A DNA stretch of 64,000 nucleotides from Thelonectria olida (Eukaryota; Ascomycota; Sordariomycetes; Hypocreales; Nectriaceae), in contig JAGPYM010000002.1 in NCBI GenBank assembly GCA_020736575.1, positions 558,001 through 622,000 on the forward strand, given 5' to 3'. Position numbers and translations under genes: made by a program. The notes under the pieces were generated by a model. It had not been told where the DNA came from. It did not search any database and saw only the letters and a program-made list of their open reading frames with translations. Below, in pieces: positions 33,401 to 46,100 of this stretch. Positions within the stretch are counted from its first letter, which is position 1; the number at the start of each line of letters is the position of its first letter.

Positions 33401-35458
33401 ACACCCTACACCAGGCGAGTGGCATTATGAAAGTCATCATGATCATCAGCATTGAGATGCTGGTCTTCCCACTTTACTGTGGCCTTTTGCTCGATGGTGC
33501 CTTGTTGCCATTGTTCGAGGACACGACATTCAAGTCCCGACTTCTCTTCACATGCAACTACCCCTTGACTTCGGTTTTCGTCCATTGGTTTGTGGGCACT
33601 GGCTACATGTTTCATTTTGCGCTCTTCGTTTCCATGTGTCGCAAAATTATGCGACAGGGCGTACTCTGTAAGTACGAACACGCCATATTGTTCTCAATTG
33701 AGACTAACATTCGTGACAGATTTCATCCGTGATCCTGATGATCCAGAGTTTCACCCCGTCCGCGACGTTCTTGAGAGAAACTTGACAACACAACTTAGGA
33801 AGATCCTCTTCTCTGCCTTTGTTTACGGAGCATTGGTTATTGTCTGTCTTGGAGGGGTTGTCTGGGGACTTTCCTACGCAACGCCAACTGTCCTTCCGAT
33901 CCACTACTCTTCCAATGAGCCCGTCCTAGAATTCCCAGTCGATCTTCTCTTCTACAACTTCTTAATGCCACTAGCCGTCAACTTCTTCAAGCCAGGTGAT
34001 GGGCTTCACGCCATGTACACATGGTGGTTCCGCACTTGCGCGCGAGGCTTGCGGCTGACATTCTTCCTTTTCGGCGAACGAAGGATCGATGAAGAGGGCA
34101 GTCTCCATTTAGGGCCTACCTCGGAGTACAACGGACTCCCTTGGTATAGGACCGTGTTTCTAGAGTTGGACAAGGAACACAATGTCGTTCCAAAGACGTG
34201 GAAGGACGCTTTTGAAGGCGGTGATGCCAAGCCCCTGCCACCTTTGGCCCGCGACGAAATGTCGCAACTCAGACGCAAGAAGGCCAAACTTAGGGAGTCA
34301 ACTCAACTCATTGAGAGTGGTCGATTCGTCCGTGTTCCAGCCTCCGATCGAGTCAAGATTCCGAAGGGCAGGAAGGTCTTCCTTGAAGTTACCGAGCGTG
34401 GTCAACGACTCGACGGACGTACTGACGCCGATCTCTACGATTCCAACCAGTACCAGATGGTCTATCTTCCCCCTAATTTCCGAGCAAGAATATTCTCGTT
34501 CATTCTCTTTATTTGGATATTCGCAGCAGTCACTGGAGTCGGCTTCACAATCATCCCCCTGGTCGTTGGTCGCATGATGTTCACGACACTCATCCCGTCA
34601 CACATCAAGACAAACGATATATATGCCTTCAGTATTGGGGTCTATCTTCTCGGCACTCTTGTCTACTTGATAATCCACATCAAGAAAGTGTGGGCAAAGA
34701 TCAAGGGATGGGTTAAGTCTGCCAAGGCCCAAGTTGTTGCCGGTAGTGCCCACTATCGCGTCGCATCTGCCCTATTTCAGGGAGCCACATTTGCATACGC
34801 CTATTTTGTCCTTCTTGTGGTATTCCCATTGCTCGTCTCAACAGTCATGGAGCTCTATCTGGCCATCCCGCTTCATACTTACATGTATCCCCCCACGGCA
34901 GCATCAATTCAAGCTTCACGGGAAGGGGGTTCAGAAGCCAGTCGGCACACCGTGCGCGTAATCCAGTCATGGACTCTGGGTGTTCTCTATGTGAAGTTGA
35001 GCGCCCGCACCATTACAACTATGTTCGCAGACACACGTCTCGCTGTTGCTGTACGGAGTGTTCTCGCGCGGGGATGGATGCGTCCGGATGCGGCTGTCCT
35101 CACCAAAGCTTTCGTCATTCCTGGACTGGCCATTTTTGCAGCCGCAGTATTCGGGCCTCCGGCTGTTGTCGGTAAGCTCATCAACCATGGCTTCATCGCA
35201 GATGTGCAGCCTGGCGTGAACGAACTAGCAGAGGCTGCTCGGCTGGCAATCATATATCGGCAATCATATCCCGCGCTTGCTCTTGTTGCTTTAGTCGTCA
35301 AGAACACGATTGGGTTGGTGAGAGTTTTCCATGGATGGACAGCGCGCATCCGTGACGAGGCATACTTGATTGGAGAGCGACTACACAATTTTGGAGCTGC
35401 CGCGGCTGGAGCTCGGAGAGTGAGAGGAGCATGGAGAGCCGGAGGGGCAAGACTCTGA
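30415..35458 (+). CDS. ERAD E3 ubiquitin ligase Doa10 (MARCH6 homologue)
   Basis: Polytopic ER/nuclear-envelope RING-CH ubiquitin ligase that marks misfolded cytosolic and membrane proteins with Ubc6/Ubc7. Exons 30415-33667 and 33720-35458 give 1,663 residues. The N-terminal C4HC3 RING-CH finger is complete: C31, C34, C48, C50, H58, C61, C74, C77. Hydrophobic spans follow near 100-140 and 270-300, then a long acidic, low-complexity cytosolic loop (about 300-740), then many further spans to the end. The tail contains YLIGERLHNFGAA, matching the conserved C-terminal element needed for Doa10 activity. The single intron (GTAAGT, 52 bp) joins VLYFIRDPDDPEFHP. Length is typical for filamentous fungi and longer than the roughly 1,300-residue yeast protein. 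It is divergent from the KDEL-tailed gene. Confidence 0.94.
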
Positions 35459-36981
35459 GAAAATGCGGATTAATAGGATACCAGGGATAACGATTTGGGA
35501 TTTCTTTTTGTAATGAGCATAGAGAATGGCGGCATGCAGGAAGCGTATTCCTTGGTTGAAAACAGCACTCTCGAATGTGGTATCAATGTATTCACCCATG
35601 AACAAACTCCATTATCTTTGTTAACAAATGCTCGTGTCTATTGAGTGATGAAATCTTAGGCGCTAAATGAACATGTCGTTCTTTGATAAAAGTCCGACTG
35701 ACTATAGTCATTCAGACTGGTTATGTTCTCTTTTAACCAGACGACGTAGGGTAAGCGGAAGGTCAGGCGGAAGAAAAGCACCCGGCCTCCAGGGCTGACG
35801 TGGATCGAAACGGGAGTCATCGGAAGGTGTTTGTAAGTTGTCTTGCATAAAGTGGACATGGGGGCGTGACCCCTGATGCATGAGGCATTGATGATTCGCG
35901 CCCAATTTCAAGCCTGGTCACAGAGTTTGAGACCAAGCGAAGGGACGAATGCAGAGAAGAGTTTGTGAGCCCTGTAACCACGGTAGCTTGTTCGATGGTA
36001 CCTGTGATGAGGAATGTTGTGAGTGAACTCTGCCAATGATTACTGTATCCGGTAGTTGAGTCTAGGGTAGTCGCATCTGAAAGTGTATTGATGTTGATGT
36101 TGATGCTGATGGATTGAAGCCAAATAACAACAAATGACCCCTCCTTTTCTCCTGCGCTGTGAGACGGGAGTGACGTGGGAATGAGTGTGGTCTCCGGCAG
36201 GTGACACGGTACGTACCGCATGCAAAGCAATGGGAACTGCCACTGCACCTCAGCCAGTGGTCAGACCCGACGGGAGCAACCTTTAGTCCTCACCCAGACA
36301 GCAGAAATAGAGCAAGTTCACGTGACGTTCAAGGGGAAAACAGATGTCACCCAATCAGTGGTGGGGTTGAGGAGGAACTGTAACGCCCTGTTGCCCATGG
36401 CTGCCAGATGCCAGCCCAAAACAGGCTTAGCACTGGATGTCTGGGCAAGGAGAATGGGGCAGCGTCCCAGCCCGCGAGTGTCGCATCAACACCGTCTCTG
36501 TCACGGGCCAAAACAGAACCGCAACCTTTCAACTTATTGCGGTCCTGTAACTTTGCAAGTCCGCGCCTCAGCGGCTGCTATCTTCTACTAACCAACAGCT
36601 TCACAGGTAAACGCCAACAGCCCAGGTAAGTGAACGGCTGCTGCTGCGCGCGCGACGCATTTCAGTTCCCACTTGCGGCGCCGTTCGACACAAGTGTTGG
36701 GTTCTGGTTATCGGTGAGTGGTGATGTGGCCCTGCCGCCATCTGATGTTTCCCCCGCCTGTTCCAGCACCCCCAGACTGACGATGTATGTTCCGATAGGT
36801 CTTGTACATCGCATTCCATCTCTTCTGCAGTCTAATTATCCGATTCGAGTTCCGATACTGACGCCCAACGCTGCGGCTTCTTCCATTGCCACTCGTCCCA
36901 ACGTCTCCTATCCGCCCAACTACCCATGCGATCCCGGCCGACCCGCTCCATCTAACTGAACCGAATCGCAATCCCTCCACC
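35459..36981. other. Intergenic, promoter of NudE
   Basis: A TCACGTGA palindrome at 36318-36325 overlaps a TGACGT site (36323-36328), and CCAAT is at 36351-36355, all about 630-660 bp upstream of the NudE start. A short GATGTT-type repeat is at about 36089-36111. No gene recognised. Confidence 0.4.
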
Positions 36982-38812
36982 ATGGCTTCCGAACCACCGT
37001 CTTCGCCGCCAGGCGAGGGCACCAACGCTGAGGATGCTGTTACCTGGTACAAAGCCCAGTACGAGATGCTCGAAATGGAACTTGCCGAGTTCAGAGAGTC
37101 TAGCAAGGAGCTTGAGCAAGAACTAGAGAAGGATATCGAGCGTGCAGAGAAGCAGGAACGTATTCTACAAGAAAAGGCCGAAACACTCGCTTTCGAGGGA
37201 GAGGAGTGGAAGGTATGTCAAGTCCCTTCATGACCGCCGCTGAGACGACAGCCATGTAACTGCGCCAGCTCTGTGTGACTGACTCGATGGCCGTCTCAAC
37301 CTACAGAGGAAATACAGAGAGTCCAAGACGGAGGCTAGTGCTGCGCAGAATCAGCTCGAGAAGGAAATCACGACCCTACGAGATTCGAACCGAACCCTCC
37401 AGCTGAAGTTGCGCGATATCGAGGTCGCCAACGACGATTTTGAGCGACAGGCCCGCAACACCACATCTTCTCTTGAGGATATGGAGTCCAAGTACAACCA
37501 AGCCATCGAGCGCGCCGTCATGATGGAGGAAGAGATTAAGCTGGGCGAGCAAGAGCGAGAGCAGCTGCGCATTGAGTCACAACGGTTGCGCGAGGAACTA
37601 GGGGACCTCAAGATCGAGGCGGAGCTTCTGCAGGACAAGCTCAAGAAGCAAGAGTCGCGCCATCTCTCAACTATCTCGACCGACCTCTCCATCCTCGAAT
37701 CGCCCACCTTTGACAAGAATCTTGAAAACTCACCCGGTAGCACCGCCAGCTCTCCTCTCATTACTACGCCTCCCGAATCCAAATCGCCTCTGCCCTCCGA
37801 TTCTCTGTCGGAACTGCGCGATCCTCCTTCGCCACCCATGTCCGATGTTTCAGCGCCTTTGCCTAAGGTCGCAGCCACGAGAACTCCCGCCCCAGGAAAG
37901 GGTCGCAAAACCCGTTTGCCTTCCGCCGACAACAGCATCACTCCCAAGCCGCGGGGCTCCAAACCTCTCGCCCCGTCCACTCGAGCACCAGGTAGTCGCA
38001 TTTCGACTGGCGGCACAACCATCCGAACACCGGCGAACCCGCGTCCTGGACCTCGCTCAGCCTCCCACAGAGTTGCGCCAACCAACTCTCTCTCGCACAT
38101 CCGCTCCCTCACGGCCCAGATGCAGCGCCTCGAGGCCCGCGTGCACTCTGTACGGTCCAAGCTTCCTGGCCCGACTCACACGCCTCCTCGCGCTTCGCCT
38201 CGATCATCGGTTTATGGCGGCTCGCAGGTGCCTTCGACGGTTACGATCCGGTCTCGCAAGCGCACTGCAGGATCCACGGCCTCCTCCGTAGCGGGTGATG
38301 ACACAACGCCTACCAACATGCAAGCATCCGCCTCATCAAAGGGCAGTCATGTCCCTCGACTTAGTACCTCAGGCGTGAGTCGTCTATCATTTGGACCGCT
38401 ACCCAACCGCGGACCGGACTCGGAAATCAGCCGGCCTAGTTCGCGGGCTAGTGTCTCGTCATATGCCCGACCTCCATCCCGAACCGACATGATCCCACGC
38501 CCAGCATCCCGAACATCACTCACAGGCACGAGGACTCCAATGGGCAGACCTCGCTCTTCAATGGGCGGGTCGATACACGGCCACTCTGCTAGCATCAGCC
38601 GGAATGATCTAGCAGAGGAGGACGAGAGCGAGTTTAGAACACCAAGCCGACGAGGAACGTACTCAAGGTTGGAACTTGAAGCAGCCCAAGGCAGCGCGAT
38701 CCCGATGCCATCAAGTCGACGCCATAGTGGTGGCCGACGAACCAGCAACGGCCCGTCAAGAGCAAGCATATCCAGTCATAGGAAGCTCAGCGACCTAGGG
38801 GAGACGTACTAA
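36982..38812 (+). CDS. Nuclear distribution protein NudE homologue
   Basis: Coiled-coil adaptor that links LIS1/NudF to cytoplasmic dynein and supports nuclear migration along hyphae. Exons 36982-37212 and 37307-38812 give 578 residues. Residues about 20-195 are an unbroken heptad-rich coiled coil, beginning [20 protein letters not shown] and including [20 protein letters not shown], which is the dynein/LIS1-binding signature region of the NDE1/NDEL1/RO11 family. The remaining two thirds are Ser/Pro/Arg-rich and disordered, with short motifs such as [20 protein letters not shown]. The intron donor is GTATGT and the acceptor is CTACAG. The start at 36982 (ACCATGG context) begins the acidic [10 protein letters not shown] leader. 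Neighbours are Doa10 and ACC1, with no functional link seen. Confidence 0.88.
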
Positions 38813-41800
38813 GGCAGTTTCTTTCGATTCATACCTAGATCTCCTAGGATGTTTATAATCTTTCTTTCTTTTTGTCTGGAGCGGTTTGACTAGTCTGGCT
38901 TCACCTAACTAGACGCATTTGCATCGCATGGGGTGGGCAAGACTGGCATTGGTTCAAGGCAGGCGCATGGCATACTCGAGGAAAACCGGTGTTGATGGCA
39001 ATTATGGAAATTCTCGTTTCTTTCTCTCTGGAAATTGCTTAACCGGCTTATCCTGGGATCTTGGGCATTGGGGAGGGGTTCACGGACTTTATGAAGAGAT
39101 GGCATTTGATATCTTACACAACCAAGCACCCTTATTGGCCGCTACGGGGCCGAGTTGAGGGAGCGAGAGGGGAACAAGGGAGGGGCTTCTCGCTCATCGA
39201 AGCCCCGGTCGTCAGTCTGAGGGAACCTTGACTTTGTACGGACAAGAGCACCCAGGCTCGACCTTGGTTTGGCACTCGATGGTCGAGAGCGGGTAATACT
39301 GGGGAAGGGATGCGAGGCTAATTCATAGCACGGAGAGGCTCGCGCGTGGAGGCTACACATCAGTGGGGAGTGGTTCGATGTCTGACAAGGCTGAAGGACC
39401 CGGCCCGCGATGGACGGATTTACCAACTAGCAACTTTACTTTGTTTCATTTCCTTTGTCTATACCAGAAGATGATGATCAGGAAAGGAGAGAGTGAAACA
39501 GAAGGACGATAGGATGAAGGCAGCTCCGTGGGAGCGGGAAGAAGCGAAGAGAATGTAGATACTGAACAGATTGTTGACGGAGGCACTGCAGACTTGCTAG
39601 CCTCAACAACCAAAACGCCAAATACCATACTTAGATACCACCTACTTTACGAATAGGGCTGCATATAATACCCCTCGATCAGTTTTGGCCCTCGCGTAAT
39701 TAATTGAAGACGTCTTTGGGAGCGAATCGACCTCGACGATGTCTCTTGGTTTGAAGGTGAGGATGATATTGATTGCTGGGCAGTTTAATCTGCATTATTA
39801 GGCATGCAATCTCAACCAAAATTATTCACGACGATCTTTATCCACGTAGGCTCTAGGTGCGGTCAACGGTTTCTAACCACCTCTCAAAACCGCCGACGGT
39901 GCTGGCTCGCCAACGGACTGCTAATCTCGCTGGCTGCCGGTAGCTCTCAACATGATGATGGCTGTGTCAGTGCCCCGTGTATCACATTTCATCATGTCTA
40001 CGTCAGGCATCTTAACAAGTTAGCGGCCGATAACCGAAACCGCTCGATTTGAATCTTGATAACGACGAGCAACTGGCAAGACGAGTTGATTCTCAAGGGT
40101 CGAAAAGCCAACCGACCGAAAGGCCCGAACATCTCCGTAGCTCCGCCGGGCCCCGGCCATCGAATGCCAACATGTTGGGGATTCGGAGGATGGCCGGGTC
40201 TCAGTGGGAAAAAAGGGCAAAAGCGTGGAGTCCTTCCATTTCCTTCCAAAATCGGGGGCGTGCGAGTGGGTGAAGCGGGAAGGGAAGTGATTGGCGCGGG
40301 GAGATGGGGGAGGACGGGGGGGTGGTTCTTTTCTCAACAATTGGGGTTCTTTAGGTAAATTTTTTTGGACGACAAGAGATGGAAGAGAACGGATAGGAGT
40401 CTACTACGTAGTATGTGGAGGAGTCCTGATGGAGACGAAATCATTGGCAATTGACGGATCCTTGAGATGCCGATTTTAGCTTACCGGGGGACTTGAGGTT
40501 CGATTGCGAGAATGGATGTTGAGTTGAGTTAGGGTCGGGCAGTCAGTGCTCTTGATGAGACGCGTGTAAGTCGATTGGCGAGGGCGTCGCCATGAACTGG
40601 ACGAGGTGGGGAAGAATTTGTTGGAATGCGGCGAGAGATGTGATAGAGAGGTGACGTTTTTTGGTGAGTTGGTGAGTGATTGATGAGAGTCTGTGTGTAA
40701 CCCTTCCAAACAGTCTGTTGGAGCGATGGGGATGAGATAAAGTGTTCCCTTGAAGTTAAGAGAACGCATCGGAATGTAATGGTGATTAGGGCTGCATATT
40801 CATACTTGACAGTGTCAGGGATGGCCAAGAGCTACAGTTTCGGTGAGCACGTTGGACTATGATGGAATTGAATTTGATAGAAATGGAGCCCCAATCTCAT
40901 GCCCCTCTCCAAAAGAAGGCCAAGACGGGGCCTGGTGACTTAGCTCCTTGACAACCGAAAGGGGCTCATTAGGCGTCAAGTAAAGAAATGACTTTCATCC
41001 ATTGGAAGAAGTTCCATGTCAATGGCCTCTGACCTTGAGCTGTTCGTCTCCAGATTTGGAATGCAAGTGGCCTGTCCCTGAGAATGCCAGGGTCCCGTCG
41101 GCTACGATGCGAGCTGCAGATATTCACGTGCTGACGGAATGCCTTCCAACGTTGACAGGTTGGTAATCGACGAAACAGACAACGTTATGTCGTATCCAGA
41201 TTCCAAACTGTTCTTTGGCCTCAATCTTAGCCGTGTCTCGGGTCGGAGGAAGGTTGCATCAACAACCAAAAGGGCAGGTCGGGAGGTAAACGTCACCGAG
41301 CATGAGCCTAACGTCAGTCAATCAGTCAGTCAAGGCTTGGAGGAAAGAAGAAGTCGATGAGATGAGGTGGATTGGATGGCTAACATGGTGAGAATTGGCT
41401 CCACTCGGATCCCGAAGAGCTCCCAACACCCCGGAGCAAGGTGAAAGTGCAAGGCGGCGGATGTGTGCACGCCCCTAACAGCCGCTAGGCACACGCCGCA
41501 CGAGATGCTCCATTCAGAAGTGCATCACTTGTCAGCACCGATAGCCCCCGTGCACCGGCGGAGACTATCAACGTTATACGCAGCTATCGTTAAAACTCTC
41601 CAGCTCAGCCTCGTGAGTTTGGGGGCCATCTATGGACAGTTTGCCTTTCCACAACGGAGCCGGCGGTGGTTTTGCCAAGTAGGATTCCCAAGGAGTGCCG
41701 GAGCTCCGGTCTTACCGCTGAAAGGAGGCATTGTCGTGTGATTTGAGGGTGATTGGACGTAATCGCGAACCACGAGAATAGAACAGATGGAGAGAGTGAT

Positions 41801-43161
41801 GTTCATAATAAAACAAGCCATATCACCCCCTTCTCCTTCTCGATGACCTCTATTCCTCCGGTTTCCTCCTCCCCTCCTTTGACGACTTCAGCGATAGATG
41901 GCTACTGCCTTGGACGATCAACGACAAACTCGACGACCTACCCTATTACACCGGACCGACGAGGACAACTCTCGCAATACAATTCAACTCTGAACAGAGC
42001 ATCTGCGCGCCAATCTCGCCGTCGAGTCGAGCACTGCATCATCAGTTGCTGACATTGTAAGTAAGCACGCACGCACGCCTTCTTTTCCCCTCCGCGATCG
42101 TCCTCCATCGTCATCCTCCCGGGTTCCGGTTCGGATACCGAAAGTGCAACAAGTGGGAAGAGCAGCTCTTCATTCCCCCCTCAGCTCGGATCATCCGCTC
42201 GACTCATTAGCCCACGTCGAAGTGCAATTGGCACAATCCATCTTATCAAACTCAATGCCACGACGCTTCAGCCACGCGGGCTCGCACTCCGCGGGCAGCC
42301 ATCACATCACAACATCGTCAAGCCGAAAAGCGTCCGGGATCATGTCGACACCCCCTTGTTGAACCAAAACACCAAAAAACCTCCCCAGCAAGTCCAGTCC
42401 CACTCGACTAAAAATGACCGAGTGCCTGAGCTTCCCTTCCACCCCCGGAGCCGCCTGGGCCGTAACCTTCAAGGCTCCAATCCATTGCATTGGCGGGGGA
42501 TCCACTGGAGGGGCACTCAATCGCCCGCGACCCTGAACAGTTGAAGCATCCCAAGGAACGAACCAAGCGCCTCTCCATATTTTTTTTTCCTTTGGGGCGT
42601 TGATGTTGTCGTTGCCATTGTTGCTCTCCCGGCTGACAGCTTCTTCTCCCAACAGTTCTAGCCTAGTGCCTCCTCCAGCTGCCGAAGCTTGCCACCAGTC
42701 GCGCATCTACTATTTGCCCTTGCATCTCCCGCATTTTCTGGCTGATAGATTTCCTGCATCTCTTCATCCTTCTCTCTTCCTCTTCATAATAATCCTCAAC
42801 ATCCGCCTGCAAAAATCAATCATACAAGAAGACTCAACTCTCTCATTCCTCAGGAGAGTCTGTTTCTTCTTCGTCGACTTGGAGCTTCACAAGGCGTCCA
42901 CTGTATTTTTAGCGCGTATACCCGGCGCCCGCCCAGACACTCAACGCAAAAAGCTCCCGTCCCTTTCGCAGGAGGTGCTTTTTTCTCCCGGCCGGAAGCT
43001 ACCCCCCTGCCTTTTCTGCCCGGTTCATGACGGACGCCCTGACCGAGACAGCGAACAACTCAATTCCTCCTCCTCGAAATCGATAAATCGCTGCTCCCTC
43101 CCTGCTTCTCCCTCTCTTCTCCTCACCTCTCCCCCTTTCACACATACACAGCCAAACAGCC
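38813..43161. other. 4.3 kb gene-free stretch before ACC1
   Basis: No ORF with recognisable domain on either strand. A short GCAC tandem tract is at about 42066-42079, next to a GTAAGT donor-like sequence near 42059. Pyrimidine-rich sequence from 42600 to 43161 looks like the ACC1 leader. An ORF from 42600 to 43169 overlaps the ACC1 start codon in another frame and is probably removed by a leader intron or lies upstream of transcription. Confidence 0.45.
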
Positions 43162-46100
43162 ATGACTGAGATCTCAGCTGGTGCCGTCAACGGCGCCAAT
43201 GGGCGGTCGGTGCCCTACGTCAATGGCAAGGCTTCGTATGCCGAGAAGCACAACATCGCAGACCACTTCATAGGGGGTAACAACGTGGAGAATGCTGCTC
43301 CCAGCAAGGTCAAGGACTTTGTGGCCCAGAACCACGGTCACACCGTTATTACCAACGTGAGAACCCTTTCCAAGCGTTTTCGCTGTTCTCAACGCTTTCC
43401 TGGAGCTTCGGAGTTTTAGCCCCCCATTCGGAGAGTTTCTGCTCGAGGCCCCTTGGAATCTTTGCGCAATGGACAGTATTGGGTGGCATTGGCTAACTAT
43501 GAGCTTTCTAACAGGTCCTCATCGCCAACAACGGTATCGCCGCCGTCAAGGAGATTCGATCAGTCCGAAAATGGGCTTACGAGACGTTCGGCGACGAGAG
43601 AGCCATTCACTTCACTGTGATGGCAACCCCCGAAGATTTGCAGGCCAACGCAGATTACATTCGAATGGCAGACCACTACGTCGAAGTCCCCGGCGGCACC
43701 AACAACCACAACTACGCCAACGTGGAAATGATCGTGGATATCGCTGAGCGCATGAACGTCCACGCTGTGTGGGCTGGATGGTGAGTGATCGCTCCCCAAC
43801 AGTTTTGACACCCCAATCCTGGTGTTCCCCCACCAGGACATACGGAGGTTAGATCGCCAACGCACTGAAGTTTTACTTACACCAATGTCACAGGGGTCAC
43901 GCTTCCGAGAACCCAAAGCTGCCAGAGTCGCTGGCGGCTTCTCCCAACAAGATTGTCTTCATTGGCCCTCCCGGGTCTGCCATGCGATCGCTTGGTGACA
44001 AGATTTCTTCCACAATTGTAGCACAACATGCCGAAGTGCCTTGTATTCCTTGGTCAGGAACGGGTGTAGACGAGGTCGAGGTGGACAAGAATGGCATCGT
44101 CACTGTCGCCGACGACATCTACTCCAAGGGCTGCGTGACGTCGTGGCAGGAGGGTCTGGAAAAGGCCAAGGAGATTGGCTTCCCTGTCATGATCAAGGCT
44201 TCCGAGGGTGGTGGTGGCAAGGGTATCCGAAAAGCCGACTCCGAGGAGGGCTTCGAGGCCCTGTATAAGGCTGCTGCCAGCGAGATTCCCGGATCTCCCA
44301 TCTTCATCATGAAGCTGGCTGGTAACGCCCGCCATCTGGAGGTTCAGCTGCTGGCTGATCAGTATGGCAACAACATCTCGCTTTTCGGCCGTGATTGTTC
44401 CGTTCAACGACGTCACCAAAAGATTATCGAGGAGGCTCCCGTTACCATTGCCAACTCAGACACCTTCAAGGCCATGGAGGACGCTGCTGTCCGTCTTGGA
44501 AAACTGGTCGGTTACGTGTCTGCTGGTACCGTCGAGTACCTCTACTCCCACGCCGACAACAAATTCTACTTCCTGGAACTCAACCCCCGTCTCCAGGTCG
44601 AGCATCCTACCACCGAGATGGTCAGCGGTGTCAACCTGCCCGCTGCTCAGCTGCAAATTGCCATGGGTCTGCCCCTCCACCGAATCCGTGACATTCGTTT
44701 GTTGTACGGTGTGGACCCCAAGACCTCGAGCGAAATCGACTTCGACTTCAAGAGCCAGGGCACCGCCCAGACCCAGCGACGACCTCGCCCCAAGGGCCAC
44801 TGCACGGCTTGTCGTATTACCTCTGAAGACCCCGGCGAGGGCTTCAAGCCTTCTAACGGTGTCATGCACGAGCTCAACTTCCGGAGTAGCTCCAACGTTT
44901 GGGGTTACTTCTCCGTCGCCGCGCAGGGTGGTATTCACAGTTTCTCCGACAGTCAGTTCGGTCACATTTTCGCTTATGGCGAGAACCGATCGGCTTCGCG
45001 GAAACACATGGTCATCGCCCTCAAGGAGTTGAGCATTCGTGGTGATTTCCGAACCACCGTCGAGTACCTCATCAAGCTTCTCGAGACCGAGGCCTTCGAA
45101 GATAACACCATCTCCACTGGTTGGTTGGATGAGCTCATCTCGAAGCGTCTTACTGCCGAGCGCCCCGACACCATGCTTGCTGTTGTGTGTGGTGCTGTTA
45201 CCAAGGCCCACATGGCCAGTGAAGGTTACATCGCTGAGTACCGTGCTGGTCTTGAGAAGGGTCAGGTTACCTCCAAGGACATCCTCAAGACTGTCTTCAC
45301 TGTCGACTTCATCTACGAGGGTTTCCGATACAAATTTACTGCTACTCGCGCCAGCACTGATGCTTACCACCTCTTCATTAACGGCTCCAAGTGCTCCGTC
45401 GGTGTCCGTGCCCTGAGCGATGGTGGTCTCCTCGTTCTTCTCGATGGACGCAGTCACAACGTCTACTGGAAGGAAGAAGTTGGTGCCACTCGTATCTCCG
45501 TCGACAGCAAGACCTGCTTGCTAGAGCAGGAGAACGACCCTACTCAGCTCCGATCCCCCAGCCCTGGTAAGCTGGTCAAGTACACCGTGGACAACGGTGC
45601 TCATGTCCGTGCTGGCGAGACCTTTGCTGAGGTGGAGGTCATGAAGATGTACATGCCTCTGGTTGCCCAGGAAGATGGTATTGTGCAGCTCATCAAGCAG
45701 CCCGGAGCTACTCTTGAGGCTGGTGACATCCTTGGAATCCTCGCCCTGGATGATCCTAGCCGTGTCAAGCAGGCACAGGCTTTCGTCGACAAGCTCCCCG
45801 CCTACGGAGAGCCTGTCGTCGTCGGCAACAAACCTTCTCAACGCTTCACCGTTCTATACAACATTCTCTGCAACATCCTCCAGGGTTATGACAACTCCGT
45901 CATCATGAACTCGACCCTTAAGGAGCTGATTGAGGTCCTGCGTGACCCCGAGTTGCCTTTCAGCGAATGGAACGCCCAATTCTCCGCTTTACACGCTCGC
46001 ATGCCTCAGAAGCTCGACTCTCTGTTCACCCAGATCGTCGACCGTGCCAAGAACCGCCACAACGTCGAGTTCCCCGCCAAGGCTCTTAGCAAGGCTTTCC

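Noticed and set aside
42600..43169. ORF of 189 codons before ACC1
   Set aside because: Pyrimidine-rich composition, no domain, and it overlaps the clear ACC1 start in another frame; treated as leader sequence.
44456..45457. Antisense ORF of 333 codons in ACC1
   Set aside because: Shadow of ACC1 codon bias; similar antisense ORFs occur at 46742-47416 and 49031-49804.
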